Assembly: GCA_043228905.1 (NCBI GenBank) | Contig: JBHGNT010000004.1 | Span: 11,656,001-11,720,000 of the forward strand | Length of the DNA stretch: 64,000 nucleotides | Direction of reading: 5' to 3' | Source: Azolla caroliniana | Taxonomy: Eukaryota; Polypodiophyta | Part shown: positions 1 through 9,599 of the stretch, one piece after another | Layout: each line of letters opens with the position of its first letter | Numbering within the stretch: position 1 is the first letter of the stretch | Made by a program: the position numbers and the translations under genes | Notes under the pieces: generated by a model | The model's database searches: none | Seen by the model: only the letters and a program-made list of their open reading frames with translations | What the model was told of the DNA's origin: nothing

Positions 1-1365
1 ATTGGTGTTAAGCAAGGATGCCCACTCTCACCAACACTATTTGGTCTATGCATTGATGAATTGGAGGAAATGGTTACCAAGTTTGCAAAGGAAGAATGTG
101 TTGAAGAAGTTGCCATTGGGAATGTTGTGATTATGCTTTTGCTATATGCAGATGATGTAGTGCTTTTTGCAAATACTTTAGGAGATGCACAAAAGCTTAT
201 GAAGGCATTGGAAAAATTTTGCATGCATACTAAATTAAGTGTCAATAGCTCTAAAACAAAGATTATGCTTGTGAAGAGCCAAAAAAGAGATAAACCATGC
301 ATTATGTACAACAATGAGCCACTTGAATGTGTGGAAAGCTTCAAATATCTTGGCCTTGAAGTTCCTTCAAATCATAGATGGAATGAATGTGCTACACACC
401 GCTTAGAGGCGGGTAAGCGAGCATACTATGCATTTGAGAACACATGCAATCTTGGAGATATTAAGTGTTGGGTCCTCAAGAAATATCTTTTCGACACTTT
501 GGTGACACCGGTTCTTCTCTATGGGGTGGAAGTATGGGGCGGTAACATCCCTAAATCTATGTGGAAAGAGTTTGAAAATGTGCAAAAGCATTTTCTTACC
601 AAGTTTCTACAAGTTAAGAAACAAACGCCCTACACCCTCCTCCTTGAGACGGGATCGCTTCCCATTGAGATCATGGCCATGGAAAGGGTTGTTGAATACA
701 TGCTTAAGGTTCAAAAAAGTCCCTCACATCGACTTCCTAGAATTGCGTGGGAAGCAAGCAAAAAGATCCAAAAGACGCATAAAAGCAAAATTTTGTGTTC
801 CAGTTGGATGCAAGATATAGAAAAATGGTTTGGTAGATGGGACGCGAGACACTTGCTTCATGATGCATCATTAGATTCCTCTGTAAATGAGGCATTTTTG
901 CAACGCCAATGTATCATGACATGGGACAAATGTGGAGGCTCACGCTTCACACATTATACTACACATGTTGCACCTAACTACAAAACCATATTCTTTGCGG
1001 AACGGGGAAATCGTACACATCCATACATGTTAGAGCCCATACCGTTATCTGCCATTCGAACCATTGCTTCGATGTGACTCAGCTCACATGCATTGCGATG
1101 TGAAACAGGGCGTTGGGGTACAAGTGATGAGAGTGGTCGACTATGCACACTTTGCCCTAAACAAGTTCGCGAGTCTGAGTATCACACTTTGATACAATGC
1201 TCTGCCTTTGATCATATTCGACCATGCTTTCCACATCTCTTCGATCGAGCCCAATCTTTGCATGAATTCCTCTCACAACCACAATGTGCACTCTCGATTG
1301 CAACATTCATTGGTAAAGTTCTTGAACATCGAGAGTCACTACTCACTTTCACACGTATCACGTGA
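1..1365 (+). pseudogene. LINE reverse transcriptase, C-terminal half, one in-frame stop
   Basis: The frame is already open at base 1, in the palm domain just before the GVKQGCPLSP motif. The catalytic YADD box is at 145-156. It is followed by the thumb and connection region (KYLGLEVP, LLYGVEVWG), typical of plant LINE-type RT. A TGA at 1075-1077 interrupts the frame, which resumes in the same frame to 1365. The distal part carries a CxxC...HxxxxC cluster (CTLCPKQVRESEYHTLIQC), which matches the zf-RVT type found at the end of plant LINE ORF2. The enzyme would copy LINE RNA at a nicked chromosomal target. The single stop makes this a recent pseudogene, or one that needs readthrough. Confidence 0.88.
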
Positions 1366-1421
1366 AATGTAATATTTTTGGTCTCATAGGTCATATTTGA
1401 CCTCCGAAGACGATAATATAA

Positions 1422-1440
1422 TCTATCTATCTATCTATCT
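1422..1440 (+). repeat. (TCTA)n microsatellite tail of LINE-A
   Basis: Nearly five TCTA units follow directly on the LINE 3' UTR. The UTR contains a short inverted repeat, aggtca-tatt-tgacct, at about 1389-1404. Tandem 3' tails of this kind arise during target-primed reverse transcription. Confidence 0.8.
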
Positions 1441-1846
1441 CTGTCGGAGGATTTGCGTAGTTCTGCTCGAAGACGGTCAATTTCGGATTCCGCTAGCTGC
1501 ACGGCCCTTTTTGCTTTTGAGGCGATGGCGGTCTGAGCCTCGATTTCTTCTTTGAGAGTGTTGATAATGTGGTTCGGTGGCGGGGTTTTGTGTTGAGACG
1601 TAGTCGTGTGAGCTTCCAACTCCGCGATGCGTGCGTTGGCCTTTTGTAGTTTAGCTTCGGTCAGTTTCACCTTCTTCCAGACATTCTTATTTTTTATGGC
1701 CATCTCCTTGGCGCCCGTGCTGACCTTTGCCAGTTCCCGATGGACTTCGACTAGGGTTGTGTTTAAGGGTGGTATTTCCATCCCTACTCGCTGTACCCCG
1801 GCGTTCCTCTATCTGCCGACCCTGGCTAGCCGGTCCTCATCGTCGT
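1431..1846 (-). pseudogene. Coiled-coil gag-like protein, distal fragment
   Basis: The minus-strand frame reads a Lys/Glu/Ala-rich heptad-like protein (from MEIPPLNTTLVEVHRELAKV onward), predicted by eye to be coiled coil, with a second helical block IDRLRAELRK near the end. A TAG at 1809-1811 separates it from an acidic stretch (DDEDRLARVGR) that I read up to 1846. The terminal stop lies in the LINE tail, so the original C terminus has been lost. I do not recognise the family. The neighbouring fragment at 3225-3602 is on the same strand and may be the upstream part of the same gene, separated by an LTR-like insertion. A retroelement gag or a plant mobile-domain protein are both possible. Confidence 0.4.
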
Positions 1847-3229
1847 TGTTGCGAAAATACGACGAGGATACGTGAACTTTGAGGCAGGAGCCCGGGGCCT
1901 CCCACCGGAAGATATCAGATTCGTATGATTATATTAAACAATTAATACAAAATGATAAAGATTCACAAATTTCATTAATAACGGAAAAGAAAGATTACAA
2001 TCAATCTCAAGATTGAGATTACAAAAGTTTTATCTTAAGGAGATTGCTAGAATAATAGATTAGAAGAAACTAAGATATGGATTCCATAGAGATTTAGGGT
2101 TCTTGGCTTTCATAAGAGATTATGGTTATATGAGTATTATGGCTTCCATAGGGAAGATTAACGTTTTTGAGTGTTATGGCTTCCGTAGGGAAGATTAGGG
2201 TTTATGAGAGATATGACTTTCCTAAGATAAGGGAGTTGAGAAGGAAAAGAAAATTAAGATAATAGGGCGAGTCCTAGTATAGGAAAAAAATAGAATATAT
2301 ATGGTGTTCCCCGTTGATCATATGCATGTCTACTTTTTGTTGCATGGCCTCTACTTTTAGTTGCAAGGCTTTTTCTTTTAGTTGCATGGCTTTTTCTTTT
2401 TGTTGCATGCGACCGTCCACATGAGCTTTACTTTTTGCATGCACTCCAACTTTAGTTGCTTGCGTCCACATGGCCTTTACTTTAGTTCTCTTCTCTTTAC
2501 TTTAGTTTGTTGCATGATCCAATCTTCCGTCCGTCCGCATCCAACCTCGTCCGGTAGCCGGTTCCGCTCGATCGCCGAATCCCTCGCCGACCGGTTCTGT
2601 TTTGCTTGCCGGCCGGTTTCGGTTTCGGTTTTGCATACCAGCCAATTTCCGGTTTGCATACCAGTTCCGGTTCAGGTTTTGCTTACTAGCCGGTTCCGGT
2701 TTTGCATACCGTCCGGTTCCGGTTTTGCATACCGGCCAGTTTCCGATTTGCAAACCGGTTCCGGTTCCGGTTTTGCATACCGGCTAGTTTCCGATTTGCA
2801 TACCAGTTCCGGTTCCGGTTTTGCTTGCCGGCCGGTTCCGGTTCCGGTTTTGCTTACCGACCGGTTTCCGATTTGCATACCGGCCAGTTTCCAGATTTGT
2901 TTACCGGCCGGTTTCCGGTTTTAGGGAATTTGGCCACCATCATCCATCAAGACAAAGTGGCCAAAGTGCTCTTAGCACAAATGAAAAATGATGGAGCTCA
3001 AGGGGCTTATATAGCCAGGGCCTTAACTTTCCTATTTATGTGGGATAGTTCTAATTTCCCTATCTTCTCAAACTTTATTTTCACATAACTTGATATGTAT
3101 TTCTCCATTTTGTATATAGTAAAATACGTTTTGAAGCTCTTGATTATATCCATCTTTCTATAGTAAGATACTAATCTAATCTATAATAATTATTTCATTA
3201 TTTTTTTACATAGTGTGTGAAGATTCACA
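1847..3229 (-). repeat. LTR-like block related to the LTR at 3596-4018
   Basis: On the minus strand the block starts TGTGAATC at 3229 and shares scattered blocks with the LTR at 3596-4018: a cttatgtg block, tcccacat, and a TATATAAG promoter-like box near 3007-3016. It is much longer because it carries minisatellite arrays. It separates two pieces of a coding frame, which fits an insertion. I could not find a clean target-site duplication, so the 1847 boundary is tentative. Confidence 0.45.
2540..2930. repeat. Minisatellite of CCGGTTCCGGTTTTGCATA-like units
   Basis: About 390 bases of imperfect tandem copies alternate ccggttccggttttgcatac and ccagtttccgatttgcatac types, rich in ccgg. A shorter array of ttttagttgcatggcttttt units precedes it at about 2335-2410. 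Long open frames here on both strands (repeating RFCIPAS or CKTGTG) are products of the repeat periodicity and not genes. Confidence 0.8.
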
Positions 3230-3602
3230 CGACATCGCTCTCTGTTGTTTGTGTTAGGGCGCGCTCTATCATCTGACGTTCCGCATGCTCCTCGGCCATT
3301 CGTTGGGCGGCTTTGACCTGTTGTGTTGCCAGGAACTCCATGAGCTCGAAAGAGGTACCGAACTGCAAGAGGGCGCTGAATTCGTGGGCCGTATCCGGAA
3401 TATCCGGATATGCCAAAACCTCGCTTTTCGCCGTCAATACGGCTTTCCCTCGTTGGGACTGAGTCGTAATAATCGGCCGCGGCTCCCGGATGATTTCGAA
3501 GGTGGTATTCGGCTCTGCTGTTGCGGGGCCTTCGCCTGCGGTTGGTTCCTCCGGATCCGTGGGGGCGGTTTTTACCAACCCCAGCTCATCTTTTCTGTCC
3601 AA
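3225..3602 (-). pseudogene. Gag-like acidic protein fragment
   Basis: The minus frame reads about 125 residues: an acidic, Pro/Thr-rich N part followed by an amphipathic helical stretch (FELMEFLATQQVKAAQRMAEE). It ends at a TGA formed within the LTR-like block start (gtgtgaa), so the natural C terminus has been displaced. At its upstream side it runs out of the LTR at 3596, so its true start is unknown. The hydrophilic helical composition resembles that of the 1431-1846 fragment and suggests one interrupted gene, probably retroelement gag. No catalytic motif is visible. Confidence 0.4.
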
Positions 3603-4018
3603 TCTACGCCGTTTTGGTCTAAGGCTTTCCCGCCGTGCTTTGGTGTCTAGTTCTAGGGCCTGCTTCCATGGGGTGTCTCGAGTGGCTAGGCCACCTCCAC
3701 TCTTAGTTCAAGTTACCTTGAACTCTCTATGCTCCACACATAGACATAAAGATAATAACTTTTGCTCTACCTTATATATGGTGAGAACCTTATTCGTCCT
3801 ATCTATGTGGGATATCTAACAATTTTCTCTTTTTCTTTCGCAACTTCTTACCCACATAAGTTGACACTTAGATGTTCGTTTTTTATGTAGTAAAGTGCAT
3901 CTCTTCAAGATCTTCGTCTTTTGTACTAAGATATTAAACTTACTTAGAATTAGTATATTCACTATTATTGTTTTATATGATTAACACTTGATTTCGTATG
4001 TCTTATGTGATTTTCACA
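3596..4018 (-). repeat. 3' LTR of a GyC-type element (GyC')
   Basis: The block is 423 bases with TG...CA ends on both strands. On the minus strand it begins TGTGAAAATCACATAAG directly after a polypurine-containing leader homologous to the one before the GyC LTR at 19716 (accggagga(t/c)gtgcgg followed by a G-rich run). A TATATAAGG box lies at about 3771-3779 on the minus strand. The matching 5' LTR is not in the window. Confidence 0.6.
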
Positions 4019-4600
4019 CCATTGCCGAAAATCTTCACGAAATTCACCCCACCAAACCGCACGTCCTCCGGTACGTGCCAAGAAGAGAGAAAGTGAGATT
4101 TCGGCTACGGTGTTTAATCAGATTCGTCCATGTCTTCATTTATATCCGCCCTATTATGTTCATCGTCGAGGTGATCAAGGTCAAGATCCTCGTCTTGTCT
4201 TTTCTTGAAAATCTTTACTCTTTTCCTCGCAATGGGTACGACCAACCTTGATCCGTCTAGCTCCGCAAGGTGGTATGTGGCATTATCGTTGGCACTTGTC
4301 ACCACATACGGCCCGAACTATCTTCTTGAGAACTTTCTTGTTGTACTGTGTTGATTGTCAAGGCTGCTGTCGTAAACCAAAACCCAATCTCCTTCTTCAA
4401 TCTTCTTGGGACGATGTCGATGCGTGTTGTCGTACCGAACTTTGTTCTTTACTCAGGCTGCCTCCATCATCTTTTGCGCTTTTTCTAGATCTTCAGGTCT
4501 TCTTTCAAGTTGCCTTATCCGCGCCGCTAATAACTCTTCTCGGCTCATCTCGTTCTCCCATGGTATCGCTACCCATGAGGCGATCGTCCAGTGAAAACGG
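4019..4600 (-). pseudogene. Integrase C-terminal domain, GyC-type Gypsy
   Basis: The minus frame contains MSREELLAARIRQLE, then GDWVLVYDSSLD, the GPY/F-like YFGPYVV segment, YHLAELDGSRLVVP and an acidic tail ending at 4114. This order and wording match the end of GyC integrase at 19141-19659 closely, so the two belong to the same lineage. Upstream, at about 4590-4610, the homology switches abruptly to GyA integrase. There is an internal stop after the EAA segment. The domain would bind LTR ends or chromatin during integration. No chromodomain is present. Confidence 0.7.
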
Positions 4601-5439
4601 TCCCACGAAATCGAGTCCCCATTTCTGAAATGGATCCAACGGCAACACTGGTTGATGTGGCATCCTTGCGACCTCCGTGGGCTGACCCATCCGTTGACAC
4701 AAATCACATTGTTTGCAATATTCATACGCATCCCTTTGCGTAGTCCGCCACCATAGGCTGGCTTGCTAGACTTTACGAGCCGTAACATCACCCGCGTAGT
4801 GTCCTAATGCCGTACCACAGTGAGCTTCACGTAAAACCACTTCCTTCTCATCCTAGCATATTCTGCGTCGCCAGATTCCGTCGCTGCCTTTGTGATATAG
4901 GACCCCTTCAACCAGACAGAAGTTACGACTTCGGATAACCAATCGTTTCTTTTCATCCGTCCTTAATTGTGGTGGTGGTAATCCTATGGTCTGAAAGAAT
5001 GTCATCTCCATCAACCAATGATCGGGAAAAGATTTTTCCGTATGTGTCGCTATAGTTGCGATCCGCAAGATGTCTGCATTAGGAAAGTCGTCGTCATCCT
5101 TTCGCACCATTCTCCATTATCTATCCTGCTTAAGAAATCCGTTACGGCGTGTTGCGTACCCGGTCGATGTTGTATAACAAAGTCGAACTCTTGAAGCAAC
5201 AACATCCATCTAGCCAATTTTCCTGTTAGTGCCTGCTTCCCTACCAGGTATAACAACGTCATGTGTTCCATGTGAAACGTAAATTTCCGCCCCAGTAGAT
5301 AATGTCGGAATTTATTGATGTTGTATATCATCCCCAACGCTTCTCGTTCTGTTGTGGAGTAGTTACGCTCCTTCTTTGATATCTTCCTACTAGCGTAATA
5401 TACTGGTCTGTACCAAGTCGGCTCCGCAAGCTGCATCAA
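4601..5439 (-). pseudogene. GyA RNase H and integrase N-terminal region
   Basis: RNase H motifs read on the minus strand: YYASRKISKKERNYSTTERE, then KFRHYLLGRKF, LARWMLLLQEFDF and VTDFLSR. The integrase zinc-binding region follows (YEYCKQCDLCQRMGQPTE), then the start of the catalytic core (KWGLDFVGPF). The core stops there and the rest is deleted, with the sequence continuing into a GyC-type C terminus. The frame is broken by several stops and shifts near 5050 and 4800. The RNase H would remove the RNA strand during cDNA synthesis. The integrase cannot be functional without its core. Confidence 0.8.
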
Positions 5440-6173
5440 TGCACACTACCTATTGTTATGTCTGAGGCGTCTACAAAAACGTGAAATGGTTTCCTCCAAT
5501 CGGGTGGTTGTACGACTGATGCTTGAGTCAGCATTATTTTAAGCACATTGTACTCCTTTTCTTCCATTCGTCCAGTTGAAAGGTGTAAGGTGGACAGCGG
5601 CATGTAACGGTGTGGCGAAATCCGCCAGATATCGTAACATCCAACTATGCCAACGTATTTGTCCTAGGAAACGGTTGAGTGCTTTGGCCGTTGTCGATGT
5701 TTTTGCTTGAATGATCGCGGAAATTTTATTAGGATCCACCACTATCCCCTCCTTGTTGACGATGTGGCCGAGGAGGGCTCCGCTTGTGACGCCGAACGCG
5801 CATTTGGCTGGATTCAGGCTTAAGCGTGCAGCCTGGCAGCGCTCCAAACACAGTCGTAAATGACTCAGATGGTTGGCTGTTGTGCCATACACCGCAAAAT
5901 CGTCTAGAAAGACTTGCATGAAGGCGGGTATGTAATCCCCAAAAATTTCCGTAATTGTCCGTTGGAATGTCGCGGGCGTCGTCTTTAACCCAAACATCAT
6001 GACTACTGCGACATAAACTCCGTCTTCTCTTGGTCGTCAGGATGCATGCGTACTTGATTGTATCCACTAAAGCCATCTAGAAAACTGTACATGTCATGCC
6101 CTGCGACTGCGTCCAATATGCTGTCGGTGAAAGGTAAGGGAAACGCATCTGTAATGGTTACGGCGTTCAACTT
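5440..6173 (-). pseudogene. GyA reverse transcriptase, distal palm and thumb
   Basis: Downstream of the GyB insertion the RT resumes with KLNAVTITDAFPLPF and MYSFLDGFSGYNQ, and carries the catalytic FLDD at 5909-5920. It continues through SLNPAKCAFGVTSGALLGHIV and FLGQIRWHSWMLRYLADFATPLHAAV to the RNase H. The phrase order is that of Gypsy RT. A frame change near 6000 and a stop in the fingers region show that it is inactive. The first half lies at 11756-12159. Confidence 0.82.
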
Positions 6174-6178
6174 CCAAT

Positions 6179-6601
6179 TGTCAGGAATAGTACTAAAGCA
6201 GAGATGGAATTAGTACTAAGAAGAGCAATACTATTAGTACTAAGAGGACGGGATTGCGTAAGATTCCCGAGAGAGAGATAGCGAGGATGAGAGAGAGAGA
6301 AAGATGATGACAACAACTAATATATTATGTGAAAAAGATAAGTACAAGCGGCTAAGAGGCTTAAGACTGGCGTTGAACCAATTTGGTTCAACATAATGCC
6401 TAGTGCCTTCTTTTATAGTGTTGTCAGGAGTAATCCTGAAACTTCTAGAATGTTCCAGAGAAATCTAGAATATACATTAATTTCTTATAATAAAACATAA
6501 ATGAAAATAATATCTTATGAATTACAATAGATGGTGTGATGGTTAAGAGCTCGACCCATATACCATAAGGTCATGGGTTCGAGTCTTTCCATATCATGAC
6601 A
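6179..6601 (-). repeat. GyB 3' LTR
   Basis: This LTR is 423 bases and nearly identical to 11304-11750, which is 24 bases longer, mainly through one extra GA-rich stretch (gaggaagtgagaagaggaga). The minus-strand polypurine tract (aagggggaggtag) lies at about 6602-6615, directly before the minus-strand TGTCATGATATGG start. An antisense tRNA-like module is embedded at 6529-6597. Confidence 0.92.
6529..6597 (+). other. tRNA-like module inside the GyB LTR
   Basis: On the plus strand, antisense to the element, an A-box-like tggtgtgatggttaagagc is followed about 45 bases later by a B-box ggttcgagtct (6576-6586), which is 10 of 11 against the consensus GGTTCGANTCC. Between them, gacc...ggtc could form a short anticodon-like stem. 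The acceptor arms pair poorly, so I do not call a functional tRNA. It looks like a tRNA-derived or convergent Pol III promoter-like sequence. Confidence 0.6.
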
Positions 6602-6682
6602 CTACCTCCCCCTTAAAGACGACGAGTGGAACGAGTCAGCGTTGATTGCGGACCGGGTTTGTTCGGATACTTTCGGTGGAAA

Positions 6683-7195
6683 TCAGCAAGCAGATCCTGA
6701 GCATTGGCAACATGCTCGATGGGTTCCCAAGTGCGTATTGGCAACATGCTCGACGGGTTCCCAAGTGCGTTCGCTCGGACTATAACCAAGCCAATCGACT
6801 AAATAATAAAGTTTGTTGCGAATAAGTTTGGAATCGAGGATGGCAGCAACTTCATACTCCGGGCCGGCGTCCAACTCCAGCGGGGGCGGCGGTGGTGTAA
6901 CACGATCGGGAATGGTGTTTGCTTTATAAGGTTCAAGAAGAGAACAATGGAAAACCGGATGTATCTGAAGCTGCGGAGGGAGATCAAGGCGGAATGTGAC
7001 ATCATTAACCTTACCCGTAATACAGAAAGGACCGAGTCGTCGATAATCCAACTTGTCGCACGGTCGAGTAGTCTTGATGTGACGACGTAAGAGCCATACT
7101 TGATCTCCGATGGCAAAAGAGGAGGGAAGCCGATGATGATCCGCGTAAGTCTTCTGTGTCTGTTGAGCATGATGAAGATGAGTCGAGAGATCTGT
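6683..7195 (-). CDS. GyB integrase C-terminal region and chromodomain
   Basis: The minus strand reads the GDQVWLLRRHIKTTRPCDKL segment, then RRLGPFCITGKVNDVTFRLDLP (GPF module) and the HPVFHCSLLEPYK box. A chromodomain follows: YEVAAILDSKLIRNKLYYLV, then DWLGYSPSERTWEP. Chromodomains in chromovirus integrases bind histone marks and steer insertion into heterochromatin. The 3' end has a 36-base local tandem duplication (6704-6775, ttggcaacatgctcga repeated) that changes the C-terminal residues. A stop at 7196 separates this part from the integrase core. Confidence 0.88.
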   Translation of the reverse strand, partial: TDLSTHLHHAQQTQKTYADHHRLPSSFAIGDQVWLLRRHIKTTRPCDKLDYRRLGPFCITGKVNDVTFRLDLPPQLQIHPVFHCSLLEPYKANTIPDRVTPPPPPLELDAGPEYEVAAILDSKLIRNKLYYLVDWLGYSPSERTWEPVEHVANTHLGTHRACCQCSGSAC

Positions 7196-8005
7196 CTAGA
7201 TCTTGTGTAGTCTCTCCAAATGATCCCCGGCACGAGGATTGGTAGGTAGCTCCGGGGTGTCGATCACCGACCAACGAGGATGAGAACCGGTATAAGCGTA
7301 GAATGGGGAGACTCGAGTCGAGGAGTGAACAACATTATTATACGCAAACTCCGCAAAGTGGAAAATCTCGGCCCAATCGTCCTGTTGATAACTCAGGAAA
7401 CACCGGAGATATTGCTCTAGCGTTTGGTTTGTTCGTTCTGCCTGCCCATCGGTCTGAGGATGGTAGCCGGAGGAGAGGTTGCAAGAGACCTTGAGCATCT
7501 TGAAGAGATGCTGCCAAAATTTGGAGACAAATTGCGGTCCTCGGTCACTAATGATACTGTCTGGGAGGCCATGATGCCGAAATACCTCACGCATGACTAG
7601 GGCGGTGGTTTCCTCGCTAGTGATGGCCTTAGTACACGGGACAAAATGTGCCATCTTCGTATATCGATCGACGACGGTTAAGATAACATCGAACCCCTGC
7701 GAGACCGGCAAATCTGTGATAAAATCAAGACAAATAGACTGCCACGGCTTACTTGGAATCGGTAAGGGTTCCAAGAAGCCATATGGATGGTGTTGTGGCA
7801 TTTTTGCTCGACAGCAAGCATCATAGGTCCGAACGTAGTCGTCGACAAAACGGCGCATGTGGGGCCACCAAAAAGATCGTTGCACTAGCTCCAACGTCTT
7901 AGTACTACCGAAATGTCCCGCCGTACGGGAGTCGTGACAATACTGGACGATTTGAAGGCGACAGGAGCAATCGGGGACATATACACGCTTTTTAAAGAAT
8001 AACAA
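7196..8005 (-). CDS. GyB integrase zinc-binding and catalytic core
   Basis: The open frame of about 269 residues contains a zinc-binding region with two His (HDSRTAGHF) and TYDACCRAK, where the first Cys of the CxxC pair is Tyr. The DDE core is intact: Asp in CLDFITDLP, Asp in SIISDRGPQF, Glu in GQAERTNQ. It then runs SYQQDDWAEIFHFAEFAYN. The enzyme would insert the cDNA. The next frame segment (6683-7195) supplies the GPF module and chromodomain. The start coordinate is arbitrary, since the protein is cleaved from a polyprotein. Confidence 0.9.
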   Translation of the reverse strand: MLFFKKRVYVPDCSCRLQIVQYCHDSRTAGHFGSTKTLELVQRSFWWPHMRRFVDDYVRTYDACCRAKMPQHHPYGFLEPLPIPSKPWQSICLDFITDLPVSQGFDVILTVVDRYTKMAHFVPCTKAITSEETTALVMREVFRHHGLPDSIISDRGPQFVSKFWQHLFKMLKVSCNLSSGYHPQTDGQAERTNQTLEQYLRCFLSYQQDDWAEIFHFAEFAYNNVVHSSTRVSPFYAYTGSHPRWSVIDTPELPTNPRAGDHLERLHKI

Positions 8006-8078
8006 ACCATCATGATATTCGAATTGTCGGTAGTCAATACCTGGTTGTTGAGACTGAGAACAGGATGCCCGAGAAGTA

Positions 8079-8939
8079 TCAATGTGTGCCAGGATGCCCG
8101 AGAAGTATCAAGTTTGCACGTATGTCATCGGTAATCCGTGAATCCATCGGGGTGTGAAAAATCCGCGTCGTGTGCAATCGTGTTGGTCCCAAGATTACTT
8201 GCTTTTGATTATCAAATGTTGGATCACCAGGATGAGGTGCAAGATATGAACGCCGTGATAGTGCATCTGCTTTTCCTTGCTGCTTCCCCGGTCGATATGT
8301 GATTTTGAAGTCGAAACGCGTGAGGAATTGCGCCCACCGAGCTTGTCGTCGATTTAGTACGCGAGCGTTCCGGAAATAAGCAAGATTTTTATGATCACTA
8401 AAGACAATGACCTGATGTGGAGAGCCCTCTAAGAAATGCCACCATTGCACAAATGAATCCACAATGGCTAATAACTCCTTGTCATGTATTTCGTAGTTGA
8501 TTTCCGCGACATCGAATTTGCGCGAGTGGAAAGCCACCGGATGCAACTCTTCTTTATCTCCTTGTTGAGAAAGGATGCTACCAAGGGCGAAATCTGAAGC
8601 GTCGGCCTCCATGATGAATGGATTGTTGGTATCCACATGAGCTAGAATCGGTGCTGATGTAAAGGCTTTCTTAAGATGCCGAAAAGCCATATCTGAAGCA
8701 AAACCTAGAAAACATTGTACATCTCGTACCAACCGTGGAATTTGCCATTCTAGTACAGTTTGGACTTTAGCTGGATCCATGGCGATGCCCTTTGAGGAGA
8801 TGACATAGCCTAGAAATTCCACTTGCTTGCAGTCAAAGCTACATTTTTCTAGCTTGGCATAAAGACCATTCTCGCGGAGTCGCTTTAGTACTAATAGTAC
8901 ATGAGAATCGTGCTCTTGCTGGGTCTTCGAATAAATCAA
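8079..8939 (-). pseudogene. GyB RT thumb and RNase H
   Basis: The minus frame begins at LIYSKTQQEHDSHV, just after where the catalytic YLDD should be. It continues through EFLGYVISSKGIAMDPAKV and RNase H motifs: Asp in IMEADASDFALG, HPVAFHSRKF, IHDKELLAIV, FSDHKNLAYF, QGKADALSRR. A segment between CFLGFAS and DMAFRHLKKAF is shortened compared with GyE (55423-56534). The frame ends in a stop near 8082, where a short direct repeat (ggatgcccgagaagtatcaa, twice at 8064-8109) has been created. Confidence 0.85.
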
Positions 8940-9596
8940 TAGATCAAACAGATATCCAAGAGGTCTCTGAATATATTATTTGCCATGTGTTGGAAGACGG
9001 CCGAACGGCATAATAGTATACTCGAAATGCCCATACTGCGTGCGAAAGGCGGTCTTTCATTCATCTCCCAGTCGGATCCGCACGAGGTTATACGCTCCTC
9101 GTAGATCAATTTTGGTAAAAAACTTGGCACCATTAACTCGCTCTAAAAGACTTGATATAAGAGGAAGTGCATACCTATTCTGGGTGGTGACCTTATTCAA
9201 TCCGTGGTAATCAACAACGAGACGAAGTGAGCCATCTTTCTTCTTGACAAAGAAGATGGGTGCACCGGCCGGAGATTTCGAATGACGGATGAACCCGCTT
9301 GCCAAGTTCTCCTCTATGTAGGCTCGAAGGACTTCTAACTCGGTGGGTGACAAGTTGTAAATTGGTCCCCATGGTGGCTCAGTTCCTGGTTGTAAATCGA
9401 TGGGATAGTCATAGGGACGGTGATGAGGAAGGGTACCGGCTTTTACCTTGTCAAATACATCGGCATAAGGATGATATTTTGCCGGAAGTTGTACTAAGGA
9501 GTCCTTCTTAATAGTGCTGGAAGGATGTATTGATATTGCAAATAGGAACATTGCCTCCTTGTGTCCTTCGCGTAATTGATGGAGTGAAATGGTCAA
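8940..9596 (-). pseudogene. GyB reverse transcriptase, catalytic box deleted
   Basis: Fingers and palm read [72 protein letters not shown] and [15 protein letters not shown], so the first catalytic Asp is present. The frame stops at 9057, then passes through YGHFEYTIMPFG. The stretch that should encode the YLDD box is contracted at about 8940-8960: the IFRDLLDICLIY segment joins almost directly to the post-YLDD sequence. RT activity must be lost. Confidence 0.85.
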
Positions 9597-9599
9597 AAC

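Larger units (their letters stand above)
1..1440 (+). mobile_element. LINE-A, 3' part of a non-LTR retrotransposon
   Basis: The window opens inside the reverse transcriptase of a LINE. The element continues through a C-terminal zinc-finger-like region and a short 3' UTR and ends in a TCTA tandem tail, as many LINEs end in a short tandem repeat instead of poly(A). The 5' part (ORF1, endonuclease) lies outside the window. The tail abuts a minus-strand coiled-coil reading frame whose stop codon lies within the tail, so the LINE probably inserted into that frame. Confidence 0.85.

Noticed and set aside
2382-2924. Open frame with FRFCIPAS-type repeats
   Set aside because: It is produced by the minisatellite on both strands, with no other coding evidence.
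1847-3229. A 5-bp target duplication for the LTR-like block
   Set aside because: Flanks gtcgt and cgaca do not match and no nearby pair does better; the boundary is left tentative.
6529-6597. A functional tRNA gene in the GyB LTR
   Set aside because: A- and B-boxes are recognisable, but acceptor and T arms do not pair well and the module is repeated in both LTRs; reported as tRNA-like only.
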